Assembly (NCBI RefSeq): GCF_000750635.1
Contig: NZ_CCDM010000001.1
Coordinates: 1,488,001-1,552,000, forward strand
Length of the DNA stretch: 64,000 nucleotides
Reading direction: 5' to 3'
Source of the DNA: Oceanobacillus jeddahensis
GTDB lineage: Bacteria > Bacillota > Bacilli > Bacillales > Amphibacillaceae
The position numbers and the translations under genes were made by a program. Every line of letters begins with the position of its first letter. The first letter of the stretch is position 1. Positions 55,181-63,461 of this stretch are shown here, piece after piece. The notes beneath the pieces were generated by a model that had not been told where the DNA came from, did not search any database, and saw nothing but the letters and a program-made list of their open reading frames with translations.

Positions 55181-56227
55181 ATGAGAGGTAAAAAGAGACA
55201 GCTATTTATAGGGGTATTATTTGTAGTTATTCTTAGTTTGCTCGCTGCGTGTGTAGATGAAGGCTCTGATGCGGATGGGGGATCTGAAGGTGGTGGAGGA
55301 TCGATCACACTTTATTCCCCTGAAACGCCTGATTTAACGAATGAATTAGCAGCGAAGTTTCAAGAAGTACATGGAATAAATGTAAATGTAGATTATGCTG
55401 GGACAAATGTACTTGTAAATCAAATGATTGCTGAACAAGGGAATCCACAAGCAGATGTGTGGTATGGAGGTGGAGGAATTCTACCTTTTGAAGCAGCTGT
55501 AGATCGGGATATTATTACAGAATACATTCCGGAGGCAGCAGAGGATTGGGAAGTAACTGAAAATGGAATTAAGATGAAGCACGAAGATGGCTACTATGTA
55601 GGTACTGAAATTTTCGTGTTAGGTTTTGCGTATAACACAGAGCTTGTTTCTGAAGAAGAGGCTCCAAAAACATGGGAGGATTTATTAGATCCTAAATGGG
55701 AAGGCAAAATTCAATTTCCAAACCCGGCCGCTTCTGGTACATCAACACTAATGGTATTAAGTTATATGATGCAGCATGGTGAGGAAGAAGGATGGGAGTA
55801 TTTCCAACAGTTAACGGATTACGCAAACTCTATTCCAGACTCAGGATCTAGTCCAACAAAAGGAGTTGCTATGGGAGAGGCTGAAATAGCGATTGGATTC
55901 GATTTCATGGCATATGAACTGAAAGAAAATGGAGAAGCTGTTGATTTTATTATTCCGGAAGAAACACCAGTATTAGTAAATCCTGTAACTTTGGTTAAAG
56001 ATGGTCCGAACCCAGAAGGCGGTAAAGAATTTATGGACTTTATGTTAAGTGAAGAGGCACAAGAAATATTGGCTTCATGGAATCATATACCAATTAATTC
56101 AGATGTTGAATCACAAACACCTATCTCGCTGGAGACTGTCCAGGAACATGCCATTGATTTAGACATTGACTGGGTAAATGAGAACTATGATCGAATCAGA
56201 GACGAATGGAATACGAATATAGAGTAA
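55181..56227 (+). CDS. ABC importer solute-binding lipoprotein (AfuA/PhnS type)
   Basis: A 348-residue lipoprotein with lipobox LLAAC at residues 20-24 and a Gly/Ser/Asp linker. It has the family 6/8 binding fold: ITLYSPETPDLTNELAAKFQ, NPQADVWYGGGGILPFEAA, FPNPAASGTSTLMVLSYMMQ, and GPNPEGGKEFMDFMLSEEAQEIL. This family is often labelled iron(III)-binding, but members also bind phosphonates or sugar phosphates (AfuA). The YTGGG-like WYGGGG and PAASGT motifs fit an anion-binding site. It is the first gene of a three-gene importer behind a cre and terminator leader. Confidence 0.88.
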   Translation: MRGKKRQLFIGVLFVVILSLLAACVDEGSDADGGSEGGGGSITLYSPETPDLTNELAAKFQEVHGINVNVDYAGTNVLVNQMIAEQGNPQADVWYGGGGILPFEAAVDRDIITEYIPEAAEDWEVTENGIKMKHEDGYYVGTEIFVLGFAYNTELVSEEEAPKTWEDLLDPKWEGKIQFPNPAASGTSTLMVLSYMMQHGEEEGWEYFQQLTDYANSIPDSGSSPTKGVAMGEAEIAIGFDFMAYELKENGEAVDFIIPEETPVLVNPVTLVKDGPNPEGGKEFMDFMLSEEAQEILASWNHIPINSDVESQTPISLETVQEHAIDLDIDWVNENYDRIRDEWNTNIE

Positions 56228-56239
56228 AGGAATGGTTTT

Positions 56240-57361
56240 ATGGGTTCTGTTGTTGTAAATCAGCTTACAAAGAATTTTTCTGGTACCGATGTGCTTAAGA
56301 ATATTGAATTAGATATCCAAGAGGGCGAGTTTTTTGCCCTTTTGGGTCCCTCCGGATGCGGAAAAACGACGACAATGCGGTGCATCGCCGGATTTGAAAC
56401 ACCAACCAGTGGAGAAATAAAAATTGGGGACAAAGTAGTTAATGATATTTCGCCTCACCGTAGAAATTGTGGGATGGTATTCCAGAGCTATGCGTTATTT
56501 CCGCATATGAATGTTTTTGATAATATTGCCTACAGCTTGAATATAAAACATTTAAGAGACAGTAATATGGTTAAAAAACTTGGCGTGTATATACGAATGC
56601 TTAATAGTAAAATCATCAAATACCCAAAAGATATCGAAGAAAAAGTTAATAGTATTTTAGAATATGTAGAATTGAAGGACCATGCGAAGAAGTTGACTGG
56701 TGAGCTTTCCGGTGGGCAACAACAGCGGGTTGCTTTAGCCAGAGCTCTTGTTATGGAGCCGCAAGTTCTTTTAATGGACGAGCCATTATCAAACCTGGAT
56801 CAGAAGTTAAGACATTCTATGAGAAATACGATTAGAAGAATTCAGCAGGAGTTGAAAATAACGACGATTTTTGTTACGCATGACCAGGAAGAAGCGATGA
56901 GTATGGCGGACCGCGTTGCTGTGATGAATAACGGAGAAATACTGCAAATTGGAACGCCGACAGATTTATATAGTAATCCTAAAACGCCGTTTATCGCAGA
57001 TTTTGTTGGTACTTCTAATATTCTTCCTGGAAAAGTAACCAAACAAGAAAATAATCTGACCTATGTTCAGGTTGGTAATTATGATATTCAGTCAACAATG
57101 GATACAGAGAAGGAAGATGTCCAGATTGTGATCAGACCAGAAAACTTAATCGTAAAAGGTAAAGATGAAAGCACAATCGATAATTATTTTGAAGGTAAAG
57201 TTGAAGTAGCAACTTATTTAGGATCAACGGTTAGATATGATATACGGGTTGGAGAGCATAATTTATTGGTAGATACTATATTTGAATCGGGAGATAAGAT
57301 TTTTGAAAAGGATTCTGAAATCAAAGTTGTTGTAGATCCTGAAAGGGTTTTGCTGTTATGA
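56240..57361 (+). CDS. ABC importer ATPase (AfuC/PotA type)
   Basis: A 373-residue ATPase. It has Walker A GPSGCGKTTT, the Q-loop MVFQSYALFPHM, signature LSGGQQQRVALARAL, Walker B VLLMDEPLSNLD and H-loop VTHDQEEAMSMADR. A C-terminal TOBE domain runs from about residue 260. Between the Q-loop and the signature there is an extra segment of about 20 residues (SNMVKKLGVYIRMLNSKI) not usual in this family. The ATG lies 13 bp after the binding-protein gene. The stop overlaps the permease start. Confidence 0.9.
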   Translation: MGSVVVNQLTKNFSGTDVLKNIELDIQEGEFFALLGPSGCGKTTTMRCIAGFETPTSGEIKIGDKVVNDISPHRRNCGMVFQSYALFPHMNVFDNIAYSLNIKHLRDSNMVKKLGVYIRMLNSKIIKYPKDIEEKVNSILEYVELKDHAKKLTGELSGGQQQRVALARALVMEPQVLLMDEPLSNLDQKLRHSMRNTIRRIQQELKITTIFVTHDQEEAMSMADRVAVMNNGEILQIGTPTDLYSNPKTPFIADFVGTSNILPGKVTKQENNLTYVQVGNYDIQSTMDTEKEDVQIVIRPENLIVKGKDESTIDNYFEGKVEVATYLGSTVRYDIRVGEHNLLVDTIFESGDKIFEKDSEIKVVVDPERVLLL

Positions 57362-59070
57362 AAAAAATAAAAGAGAATCTTAACGGTCTTGGAATTTTAA
57401 AAATACTCGTTTATGTCTTTTTCTTATTATTCTTAGTTATCCCTTTACTATCTATCTTTTTAGTTAGTTTTACAGATGAACCTATTAATATATTTGGATC
57501 ATTAATCAGTTTAGAGACACTGCAAACAACGATTAATCAATTTCAAAATGCTACATTAGATAATTTTACAGCTATTTTTCAAAATTCCACTTATTTTGCT
57601 TCCTTGAAGAATAGTTTGTATTTAGCAATAACGGTATCATTAATTGTAATGATTATTTGTATCCCGATTGCTTATGGAATTGCAAGAACAAAAATGCCCT
57701 TTAAAAAAACCATTAGTGCTTTATGTACGATTCCATTAGTTATACCAACATTTATTTCAGGCTATTCCTTTATCATTATGTTTGGTCGTTCTGGATGGGC
57801 TACGCAGATTTATCAATATTTTGGTGGGGAGGGCTTCTTCATTGACCCTTACTCTATGACAGGTATCGCAATTGTACAAATATTTTTCTTTTTCCCTTAT
57901 GCACTATGGCCAATGGTAGCTGCGTTTAAAGTCAGCGACATATCCTTAGAAGAAGCATCCAGGAATATGGGAGCAAAAAGCTGGCTTACTTTTTCAACCG
58001 TTACGATGCCGCTAGTCATACCAGGAATGTTGTCCACAGCCTTAGTTATTTTTGCGGTTAGTTTTTCAGATTTTGGAACACCGATTATTTTAGCACCAAC
58101 AGATCTAAACTTAATCGTCGTTGAAGCATATAGAGAAATTTCCGGTTTCTTTAACTGGGGTGGTGCAGCAATTCTAACAGTTGTCATGATAGCGATTGCA
58201 GGACTGGCATATTGGCTGCAAAATTATTTCACTAAAAACATGAATTATGGTTCGGTATCAGGAAAACCAAAACAAATTAAATTAAATGATAATAAAATGT
58301 TAACAATTCCTTTGTTTGTATTTTCATCTCTTATTATTATCGTGCCATTATTGTCATTGCTAACAGTATTATTACAATCTATTGCTACTACGTGGGGAAG
58401 AGGACTGCTTCCAAACGGATACACGTTAGAACACTATCAAACAATCTTTACTTCCTCTTTAGGGAATATTCAAAATAGTATTGTTCTGGCCTTAGGCGCT
58501 TTAGTAATCAGTGTTGTTGTATCAGCGGCAGTAGCTTACTTTGTGGTAAGACACAGGTCAACTGCACTTGATTTTGTGACAACAGTTCCATTGATCGTTC
58601 CAGGAATTGCTGTCGGTATTGCGCTGATTCAAACATTTAATACTGCCCCGTTACAACTTACCGGGACAGCATTTATATTAATCGTTGCTTATGCAATGCG
58701 TAGATTACCTTATATGGTTCGATCTACAATGAGTACAATGAAATCTATTAAAGCTGATATTGAAGAAGCGGCAATTAATCTGGGAGCATCTACATTCACT
58801 GCTTTATTAACCGTCGTAGGACCATTAATGTTACCTGGTATTGCAGCCGGGGCAATCCTTGTTTTTGTAACGGTTATTAAAGAAACAAGTATATCGATTC
58901 TGATGGCTCCGGCAAGCTGGGCCCCAATGAGTTTGGCAATTTTTCAAAATGTGATGCGGGCGGAATACTATTCTGCTGCAGCCATGTCAATTGTTCTTGT
59001 TGTCATTGTTATTGTATTCCAGCTGATTGCTGAAAAACTGACCAATAGAAGTGAAAAGAAAATGAAGTAG
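57358..59070 (+). CDS. ABC importer fused permease (AfuB/ThiP type)
   Basis: A 570-residue protein with two binding-protein-dependent permease domains in one chain, each with about six helices. The EAA loops are EEASRNMGAKSWLTFSTVTMPLV near residue 200 and EEAAINLGASTFTALLTVVGPLM near 480. Such duplicated permeases serve iron, thiamine, phosphonate and hexose-phosphate importers. It starts on the ATGA overlap with the ATPase and ends at a strong hairpin. Confidence 0.92.
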   Translation: MKKIKENLNGLGILKILVYVFFLLFLVIPLLSIFLVSFTDEPINIFGSLISLETLQTTINQFQNATLDNFTAIFQNSTYFASLKNSLYLAITVSLIVMIICIPIAYGIARTKMPFKKTISALCTIPLVIPTFISGYSFIIMFGRSGWATQIYQYFGGEGFFIDPYSMTGIAIVQIFFFFPYALWPMVAAFKVSDISLEEASRNMGAKSWLTFSTVTMPLVIPGMLSTALVIFAVSFSDFGTPIILAPTDLNLIVVEAYREISGFFNWGGAAILTVVMIAIAGLAYWLQNYFTKNMNYGSVSGKPKQIKLNDNKMLTIPLFVFSSLIIIVPLLSLLTVLLQSIATTWGRGLLPNGYTLEHYQTIFTSSLGNIQNSIVLALGALVISVVVSAAVAYFVVRHRSTALDFVTTVPLIVPGIAVGIALIQTFNTAPLQLTGTAFILIVAYAMRRLPYMVRSTMSTMKSIKADIEEAAINLGASTFTALLTVVGPLMLPGIAAGAILVFVTVIKETSISILMAPASWAPMSLAIFQNVMRAEYYSAAAMSIVLVVIVIVFQLIAEKLTNRSEKKMK

Positions 59071-59076
59071 AATAAC

Positions 59077-59117
59077 AGATTCAAAGTTTTGATCCGAAGA
59101 ATCAAAACTTTGAATCT
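59077..59117 (+). terminator. Hairpin after ABC importer operon
   Basis: A 17-bp perfect stem begins AGATTCAAAGTTTTGAT with a 7-nt loop. There is no T tract, but it is very stable and directly follows the permease stop. Confidence 0.7.
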
Positions 59118-59630
59118 AAAGAATAAAGTATAAAATGTTGAGGATAGCCGCTCCAACGGGTTTCATGGGGGGAGTAATCTTAGGCCCCAGAAATACACTA
59201 CGCTTTCTGTCGGCCCCGAGCTCATTTCCTTTAAAGAAGGCTTGCTGATTGGCAAGCCGACAGGCGCAGACGGAAGCATAGTCGCGCTTATGCCTATGAT
59301 AGAAAAAAGAAGAACACTTTTTCCTGCGGGATCTTCCCATTGAGACTGGGGCTGGGACTGGGGCTGCGATTACTCGCCCCACCGAAGAGCTTTTGCGGTT
59401 ACTCGTCCCATCAAAAAGCGTCGCTAGAATCAGTTTCGTTTCTTTGAAAGAAAGCAAATGAAACATATTTCTTCAAAGATGGGAGCGGAGGGAAGTCGAC
59501 TCCTGCGGGAAAAGCAACAGGTGAAGACCCCGCAGAAAGTGCTCTTCTTTCGAGGAGGCTGAGGCGTTGCCCGCGGAAAGCGACTTCTCGGAGCGGACAT
59601 CTCCTTGGCAAGAACACCAGTATTTTAAAA
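59118..59630. repeat. GC-rich repeat block
   Basis: Three different dispersed sequences lie side by side. 59140-59310 holds a GC-rich segment with GGGGGGAGTAATCTTAGGCCCC and a GCTTGC/GCAAGC hairpin. 59337-59427 is a copy of the core 2 repeat (GGGGCTGGGACTG, GCGATTACTCGCCCCACCG). 59475-59605 is the common Bacillaceae repeat with GGAGCGGAGGGAAGTCGACT then GCCCGCGGAAAGCGACTTC. Short frames in this block have no ribosome sites and are not genes. Confidence 0.8.
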
Positions 59631-59771
59631 CTAAGTGGTTTACTTGGTTTTTCTTAGTATAATAATTCATTTGAGAAGAATTGTTATACGTAAAAGGAAT
59701 AAAAAAGATTAAATTTGACGGAATATTCCGATTTTATTATCACGATATTAAACACCAAGGAGGGCATCAGG

Positions 59772-60566
59772 GTGAAGCGGGGTTATATTTTTGATTTGGA
59801 TGGAACCATTTATTTAGAGGAAAAAATTATTGAAGGAGCGGACGAAACAATTAAAGCTCTTCGGGAAAGAGGAGATGAAGTAGTTTTTTTAACTAATAAA
59901 TCCATTGAAACGACAGAGACTTATGTTAATAAATTGAATCGATTAGGAGTAGAGGTAACAAATAAAGATGTCATTAATTCCAATATACTCACAGCCAGAT
60001 ATTTAAAATCGAAACTAGCCCAGGCAGAGAAAGTAATGGTTATAGGGGAAACTCCTTTAATTAATGAGATAAAAAAACAGAATATTGAAGTGTCAGATAA
60101 TCCTGAAGAAGTAACTTATGTGGTATTAGGATGGGATAGAAAGTTTACTTATGATAAATTAAACGATGCTTTTCAGGCATGGAGAAATGGAGCCATTGTG
60201 GTAGCTACTAATCCAGACCGTACTTGCCCGATGCGTGGAGGGCAAATACCGGACTGTGGAGCGATGATAGGAGCGATGGAGGGAGCGACAGGTGAAAAAG
60301 TAGATATTATCCTGGGTAAACCTTCTCTCTTAGCAGCTAAATTTATTGTAGAAGATATTCTAAAATTACCATCAGAAAGATGCTTTATGGTAGGGGATAG
60401 GCTGGAAACAGATGTGAAAATGGGAAACGATTATGGTATGAACTCTATTTTAGTACTGACAGGAATAACGGATAAAAGTATGGTAGAAACAACATCATTC
60501 AAACCTCATTACACATTAAATAGTGTCAAAGATATTTTAAATATGAAAACAGATGCTGTTGTTTAA
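59772..60566 (+). CDS. HAD-IIA phosphatase, NagD/AraL-like
   Basis: A 264-residue HAD type IIA phosphatase. Motif I is FDLDGTIYLEEKII at residue 6, motif II is FLTNKS, the cap contains VLGWDRKFTYDKLNDAF, and motif III/IV is LGKPSLLAAKFI...CFMVGDRLETDVKMG. The family removes phosphate from sugar phosphates, glycerol phosphate or nucleotides. A GTG start at 59772 follows AAGGAGGGCATC and removes a meaningless N-terminal extension. It lies downstream of the ABC importer but behind its own spacer, so a functional link is only a guess. Confidence 0.85.
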   Translation: MKRGYIFDLDGTIYLEEKIIEGADETIKALRERGDEVVFLTNKSIETTETYVNKLNRLGVEVTNKDVINSNILTARYLKSKLAQAEKVMVIGETPLINEIKKQNIEVSDNPEEVTYVVLGWDRKFTYDKLNDAFQAWRNGAIVVATNPDRTCPMRGGQIPDCGAMIGAMEGATGEKVDIILGKPSLLAAKFIVEDILKLPSERCFMVGDRLETDVKMGNDYGMNSILVLTGITDKSMVETTSFKPHYTLNSVKDILNMKTDAVV

Positions 60567-60581
60567 AATAAACAAAGTAAA

Positions 60582-60630
60582 AAAGCATATCTATCCAAGC
60601 AAATTTTTTATGCTTGGATAGATATGCTTT
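60582..60630. terminator. Bidirectional terminator, phosphatase / aroK
   Basis: A 20-bp stem pairs AAAGCATATCTATCCAAGCA with its complement around a 9-nt loop. T runs lie on one side and A runs on the other. Confidence 0.88.
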
Positions 60631-60768
60631 AACTATAGCAAATAAGAAAGTTTATAAAAATTAAAATGCCATAAGGTCCTTCTTCCATTTAATTAATGTT
60701 TACTTGCTAAAATCTAAAGCAAATTTAATACACTTTCAAACGCCTCTTGCTGTTTTTTTCGATGTAAC

Positions 60769-61314
60769 CTAACCGGCATAAAGCTCCCATGCTAATTTTA
60801 AAGAGTCTACAATATAATCAGCTATTTCCTCAATTTCCTGATTATCCGTTATGATGCGGGAATGATGCTGCTCATAAATTGGTTGGCGGTCATCAAAAAG
60901 TTCTTTAATTTCCTCCATGTTTTTACCTTGTAAAACCGGCCGGCTATCTATCAGTAAACTTATTCGATCCTTCCAGCTGTTCCAGGACAAATCGAGGAAG
61001 AAAATAGTTGTTGTGGCAAGACAAATATCTTGAACTTCTTTTTGAAGAAAAGCACCGCCGCCTAATGAAATAACTTTTAATCGTTTATGGCATATTTCAG
61101 AAATAATTTCTTTTTCATACTGACGAAAGGTTGCTTCTCCATGTTTTGCAAAAATCTCTTTCGGAGGCATTTGAAACCGCCGTTCTATTTCTTCATCAAT
61201 ATCAATAAAGTCACGATACAGTTTTCGGGCGACGGCTTGACCAATGGTTGTTTTGCCGACACCCATAAAACCGATTAATACAATACTTTGTTCCTTTAGT
61301 GGGATATTACTCAT
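60769..61314 (-). CDS. aroK: Shikimate kinase
   Basis: A 181-residue kinase of the shikimate pathway. Walker A is GFMGVGKTTIG near residue 14, the substrate Asp is in DIDEEIERRF, VISLGGGAFL lies near residue 80, and the lid Arg is in DSRPVLQG. It makes shikimate-3-phosphate. The ATG at 61314 follows GGAGGAAATG. It lies 32 bp after rnhA and is probably co-transcribed with it. Confidence 0.93.
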   Translation of the reverse strand: MSNIPLKEQSIVLIGFMGVGKTTIGQAVARKLYRDFIDIDEEIERRFQMPPKEIFAKHGEATFRQYEKEIISEICHKRLKVISLGGGAFLQKEVQDICLATTTIFFLDLSWNSWKDRISLLIDSRPVLQGKNMEEIKELFDDRQPIYEQHHSRIITDNQEIEEIADYIVDSLKLAWELYAG

Positions 61315-61346
61315 TTTACATTTCCTCCTCGACATCCTGTTCGCTG

Positions 61347-61739
61347 CTATGCTTGTTGGTGGATTGCTTTTCTTGCCAGTTGATCTGCTTTGCTGTTTTC
61401 TTTTTCAGGTATCCATTTAATAAATAGAAAAGGAAAATCTGCTGCCAACGCCTGGATGATTTCAAGTAAAGGAAGAAATTGTTTGTTTTTTGTCCGTCCT
61501 TTATCAATTACTTCTGCTGCTACTTTAGAATCTGTCCGAAATGAAAGGATTTCTCCTTTAAAGTTTATTTTACAAATTTTCAATGCTTCGATGATGGCGT
61601 GAAATTCAGCTTCATGATTAGACATATAAGGTAAGGAAACAGCATATTCCAGCTTATTTCCTCCTGCTTTTATATAAACGCCGGCACCGCTTTTCTCTAT
61701 GTTAACATTTGTGGCTCCATCGGTATAGACCTGAATCAA
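61347..61739 (-). CDS. RNase HI-family protein (YpdQ/YpeP-like)
   Basis: A 130-residue RNase H fold. The acidic residues are in MIQVYTDGATN (Asp7), NHEAEFHAIIEAL (Glu45), LSFRTDSKVAAEVI (Asp70) and EKENSKADQLARKA (Asp near 120). All four catalytic positions of RNase HI are present, so activity on RNA-DNA hybrids is plausible. The GxG-type basic protrusion of E. coli RnhA is absent, as in short Bacillus forms. It is the first gene of an rnhA-aroK pair. Confidence 0.87.
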   Translation of the reverse strand: MIQVYTDGATNVNIEKSGAGVYIKAGGNKLEYAVSLPYMSNHEAEFHAIIEALKICKINFKGEILSFRTDSKVAAEVIDKGRTKNKQFLPLLEIIQALAADFPFLFIKWIPEKENSKADQLARKAIHQQA

Positions 61740-61840
61740 AGCATATCACCTCGCTTGCATTTCTACCTTAATAGTATAAAGAATTTTAAATCAAAAAGGA
61801 ATGTGTATCAGCGAGTATGTTTAAAAGCTGTCGCTATTCT

Positions 61841-62350
61841 TTACTCATCTTCATCTTCATGATCGTGTTCGCTTTCTTCATGGCCATGTTCGTGATGCTC
61901 GTGGTCCATTTCATCATGGGCATCTTCTTCAGACGGTTCAGCATCTCCTGCGATAACGGTTTCTAAAGGCATATTATGCTGTCCTTCTGCTGTTGTGTGT
62001 GCATACATTTCGTAAACAGCTTCCTCTTCAAATGTAAAACTTGCTGTATATGTGCCGTTCTCCTGATGAGTACCTTCGAATTCAACACTGTCGTCAGCAT
62101 GTCCTTGTGTCCATACTTCAAATAAAACTTCATGCGCATCTTCTACAGGCTCACCGTCAAAGCTGACATGGGCAGTTAAATCAATTGTTTCCCCAACTTC
62201 AACATGCTCGGGAACATCAAAATCTACTTCCAAAGCGGGTAATTCCGGTAACTCACCTTCATCTTCCTCTGATGAATCCGCTTCCCCATTTGAACAAGCA
62301 GCTAAAGTAATCAGCAGAATGATCAGCATAAAAAATAATTTTTTCTTCAT
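61841..62350 (-). CDS. YtkA-like lipoprotein with His-rich tail
   Basis: A 169-residue lipoprotein with lipobox LITLAAC. An acidic linker is followed by one YtkA-like beta domain (about residues 35-130; VPEHVEVGETIDLTAHVSFDGEPVEDA, YEMYAHTTAEGQHNMP). The last 30 residues are mostly His, Asp and Glu (MDHEHHEHGHEESEHDHEDE), a likely metal-binding tail for zinc, copper or nickel. YtkA domains have been linked to copper and cytochrome oxidase biology. It is monocistronic. Confidence 0.88.
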   Translation of the reverse strand: MKKKLFFMLIILLITLAACSNGEADSSEEDEGELPELPALEVDFDVPEHVEVGETIDLTAHVSFDGEPVEDAHEVLFEVWTQGHADDSVEFEGTHQENGTYTASFTFEEEAVYEMYAHTTAEGQHNMPLETVIAGDAEPSEEDAHDEMDHEHHEHGHEESEHDHEDEDE

Positions 62351-62492
62351 TATGTATATCCCCTTTCTATAATGTTTATCCGACACCTAGTATAGCATGA
62401 CTTACCCAAAGTAAGGTTGAATAAATTATGACATATCTGTTTCCTTTCCAGGGATAACTCTATTATAATAAGGAAAAGAAGGAGGAATAGAG

Positions 62493-63377
62493 ATGAAATT
62501 AGTCGCTTATCGGAAAGAGGAAAATGAGAATTACCGTACGGGTGTGTTAACGGATTCAGAATCCATTGCAGATGTGGAAGAATTATCAAAACAGTTTGGG
62601 GAGAAAACGCTTCCTGCAAATCCAGTTGATTTTTATACACATGCATTAGAATACATAGAAGAATTGCAGAAGATTCTTCAAGAAGCAAGAGGATATGAAA
62701 GCCTTTCCCTTCATGATGTTCATTTGGGAATGCCTCTTGGAAAAGCAAAAAAAGTAATTTGTGTTGGTAAAAATTATCAAGAGCATGTTCATGAAATGAA
62801 ATCAGATATTCCTGACTTTCCTGTTTTATTTGCTAAATTTGATAATGCCATTATTGGACCGGAGGATGAGATTTATTATCCTTCCATTACTGAAAAATTA
62901 GACTATGAAGTAGAATTAACGGTCGTCATTGGAAAAACAGCTTCTAAAGTCAAAAAAGAGGATGCTTTTGACTATATTGCTGGCTATACACTTGCCAATG
63001 ATACATCAGCACGTGATTTGCAAAAACGTACACCACAATGGCTGCAAGGAAAATCATTGGATCATACAACACCTGTTGGGCCATGGGTCGTCACAAAAGA
63101 AGAAATGGATAATCCACACGCAGTAAATATCCGTTCTTATGTGAATGGAGAAGTGCGTCAGTCTTCTAATACAGAGCATCTTATCTTTGATATTCCCTTC
63201 TTAGTTAACTTTATTTCAGAAATCATGACATTGGAGCCGGGAGATATTATTTTAACAGGAACTCCGCATGGGGTAGGGTTAGCGATGGAACCATCAGGAC
63301 TGCTTCAGGCAGGGGATCGTGTGAAATTAGAGGTAGAAGGAATTGGTACGATGGAAAATCAAGTGAAGAAAGTGTAA
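62493..63377 (+). CDS. Fumarylacetoacetate hydrolase-family enzyme
   Basis: A 294-residue protein. The FAH catalytic domain runs from about residue 85: KVICVGKNYQEHVHEM, DYEVELTVVIGKTA with metal-binding Glu, YTLANDTSARDLQKR, GKSLDHTTPVGPWVV and GDIILTGTPHGVG. The N-terminal 70 residues are the usual small cap. Members cleave acylpyruvates, decarboxylate oxaloacetate or isomerise ring-cleavage products. The exact reaction cannot be decided. GAAGGAGGAAT precedes the ATG. Confidence 0.9.
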   Translation: MKLVAYRKEENENYRTGVLTDSESIADVEELSKQFGEKTLPANPVDFYTHALEYIEELQKILQEARGYESLSLHDVHLGMPLGKAKKVICVGKNYQEHVHEMKSDIPDFPVLFAKFDNAIIGPEDEIYYPSITEKLDYEVELTVVIGKTASKVKKEDAFDYIAGYTLANDTSARDLQKRTPQWLQGKSLDHTTPVGPWVVTKEEMDNPHAVNIRSYVNGEVRQSSNTEHLIFDIPFLVNFISEIMTLEPGDIILTGTPHGVGLAMEPSGLLQAGDRVKLEVEGIGTMENQVKKV

Positions 63378-63461
63378 TAATTGGATAGAAATAAACTTGA
63401 TATGTTAACAACGCTAAAATATAGTATTTTCTATTGAAACGCGTGGAGGGGGAGGGAAAGC

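Noticed and set aside
55181-59070. Simple label as ferric iron transporter
   Set aside because: The operon has a cre site, an antiterminator gene and a terminator leader, and no Fur-box-like sequence is evident, so a carbon or phosphorus source is more likely.
59411-59670. Two overlapping minus-strand frames in the GC-rich block
   Set aside because: They lie entirely over dispersed repeats, lack ribosome sites and read as low-complexity text.
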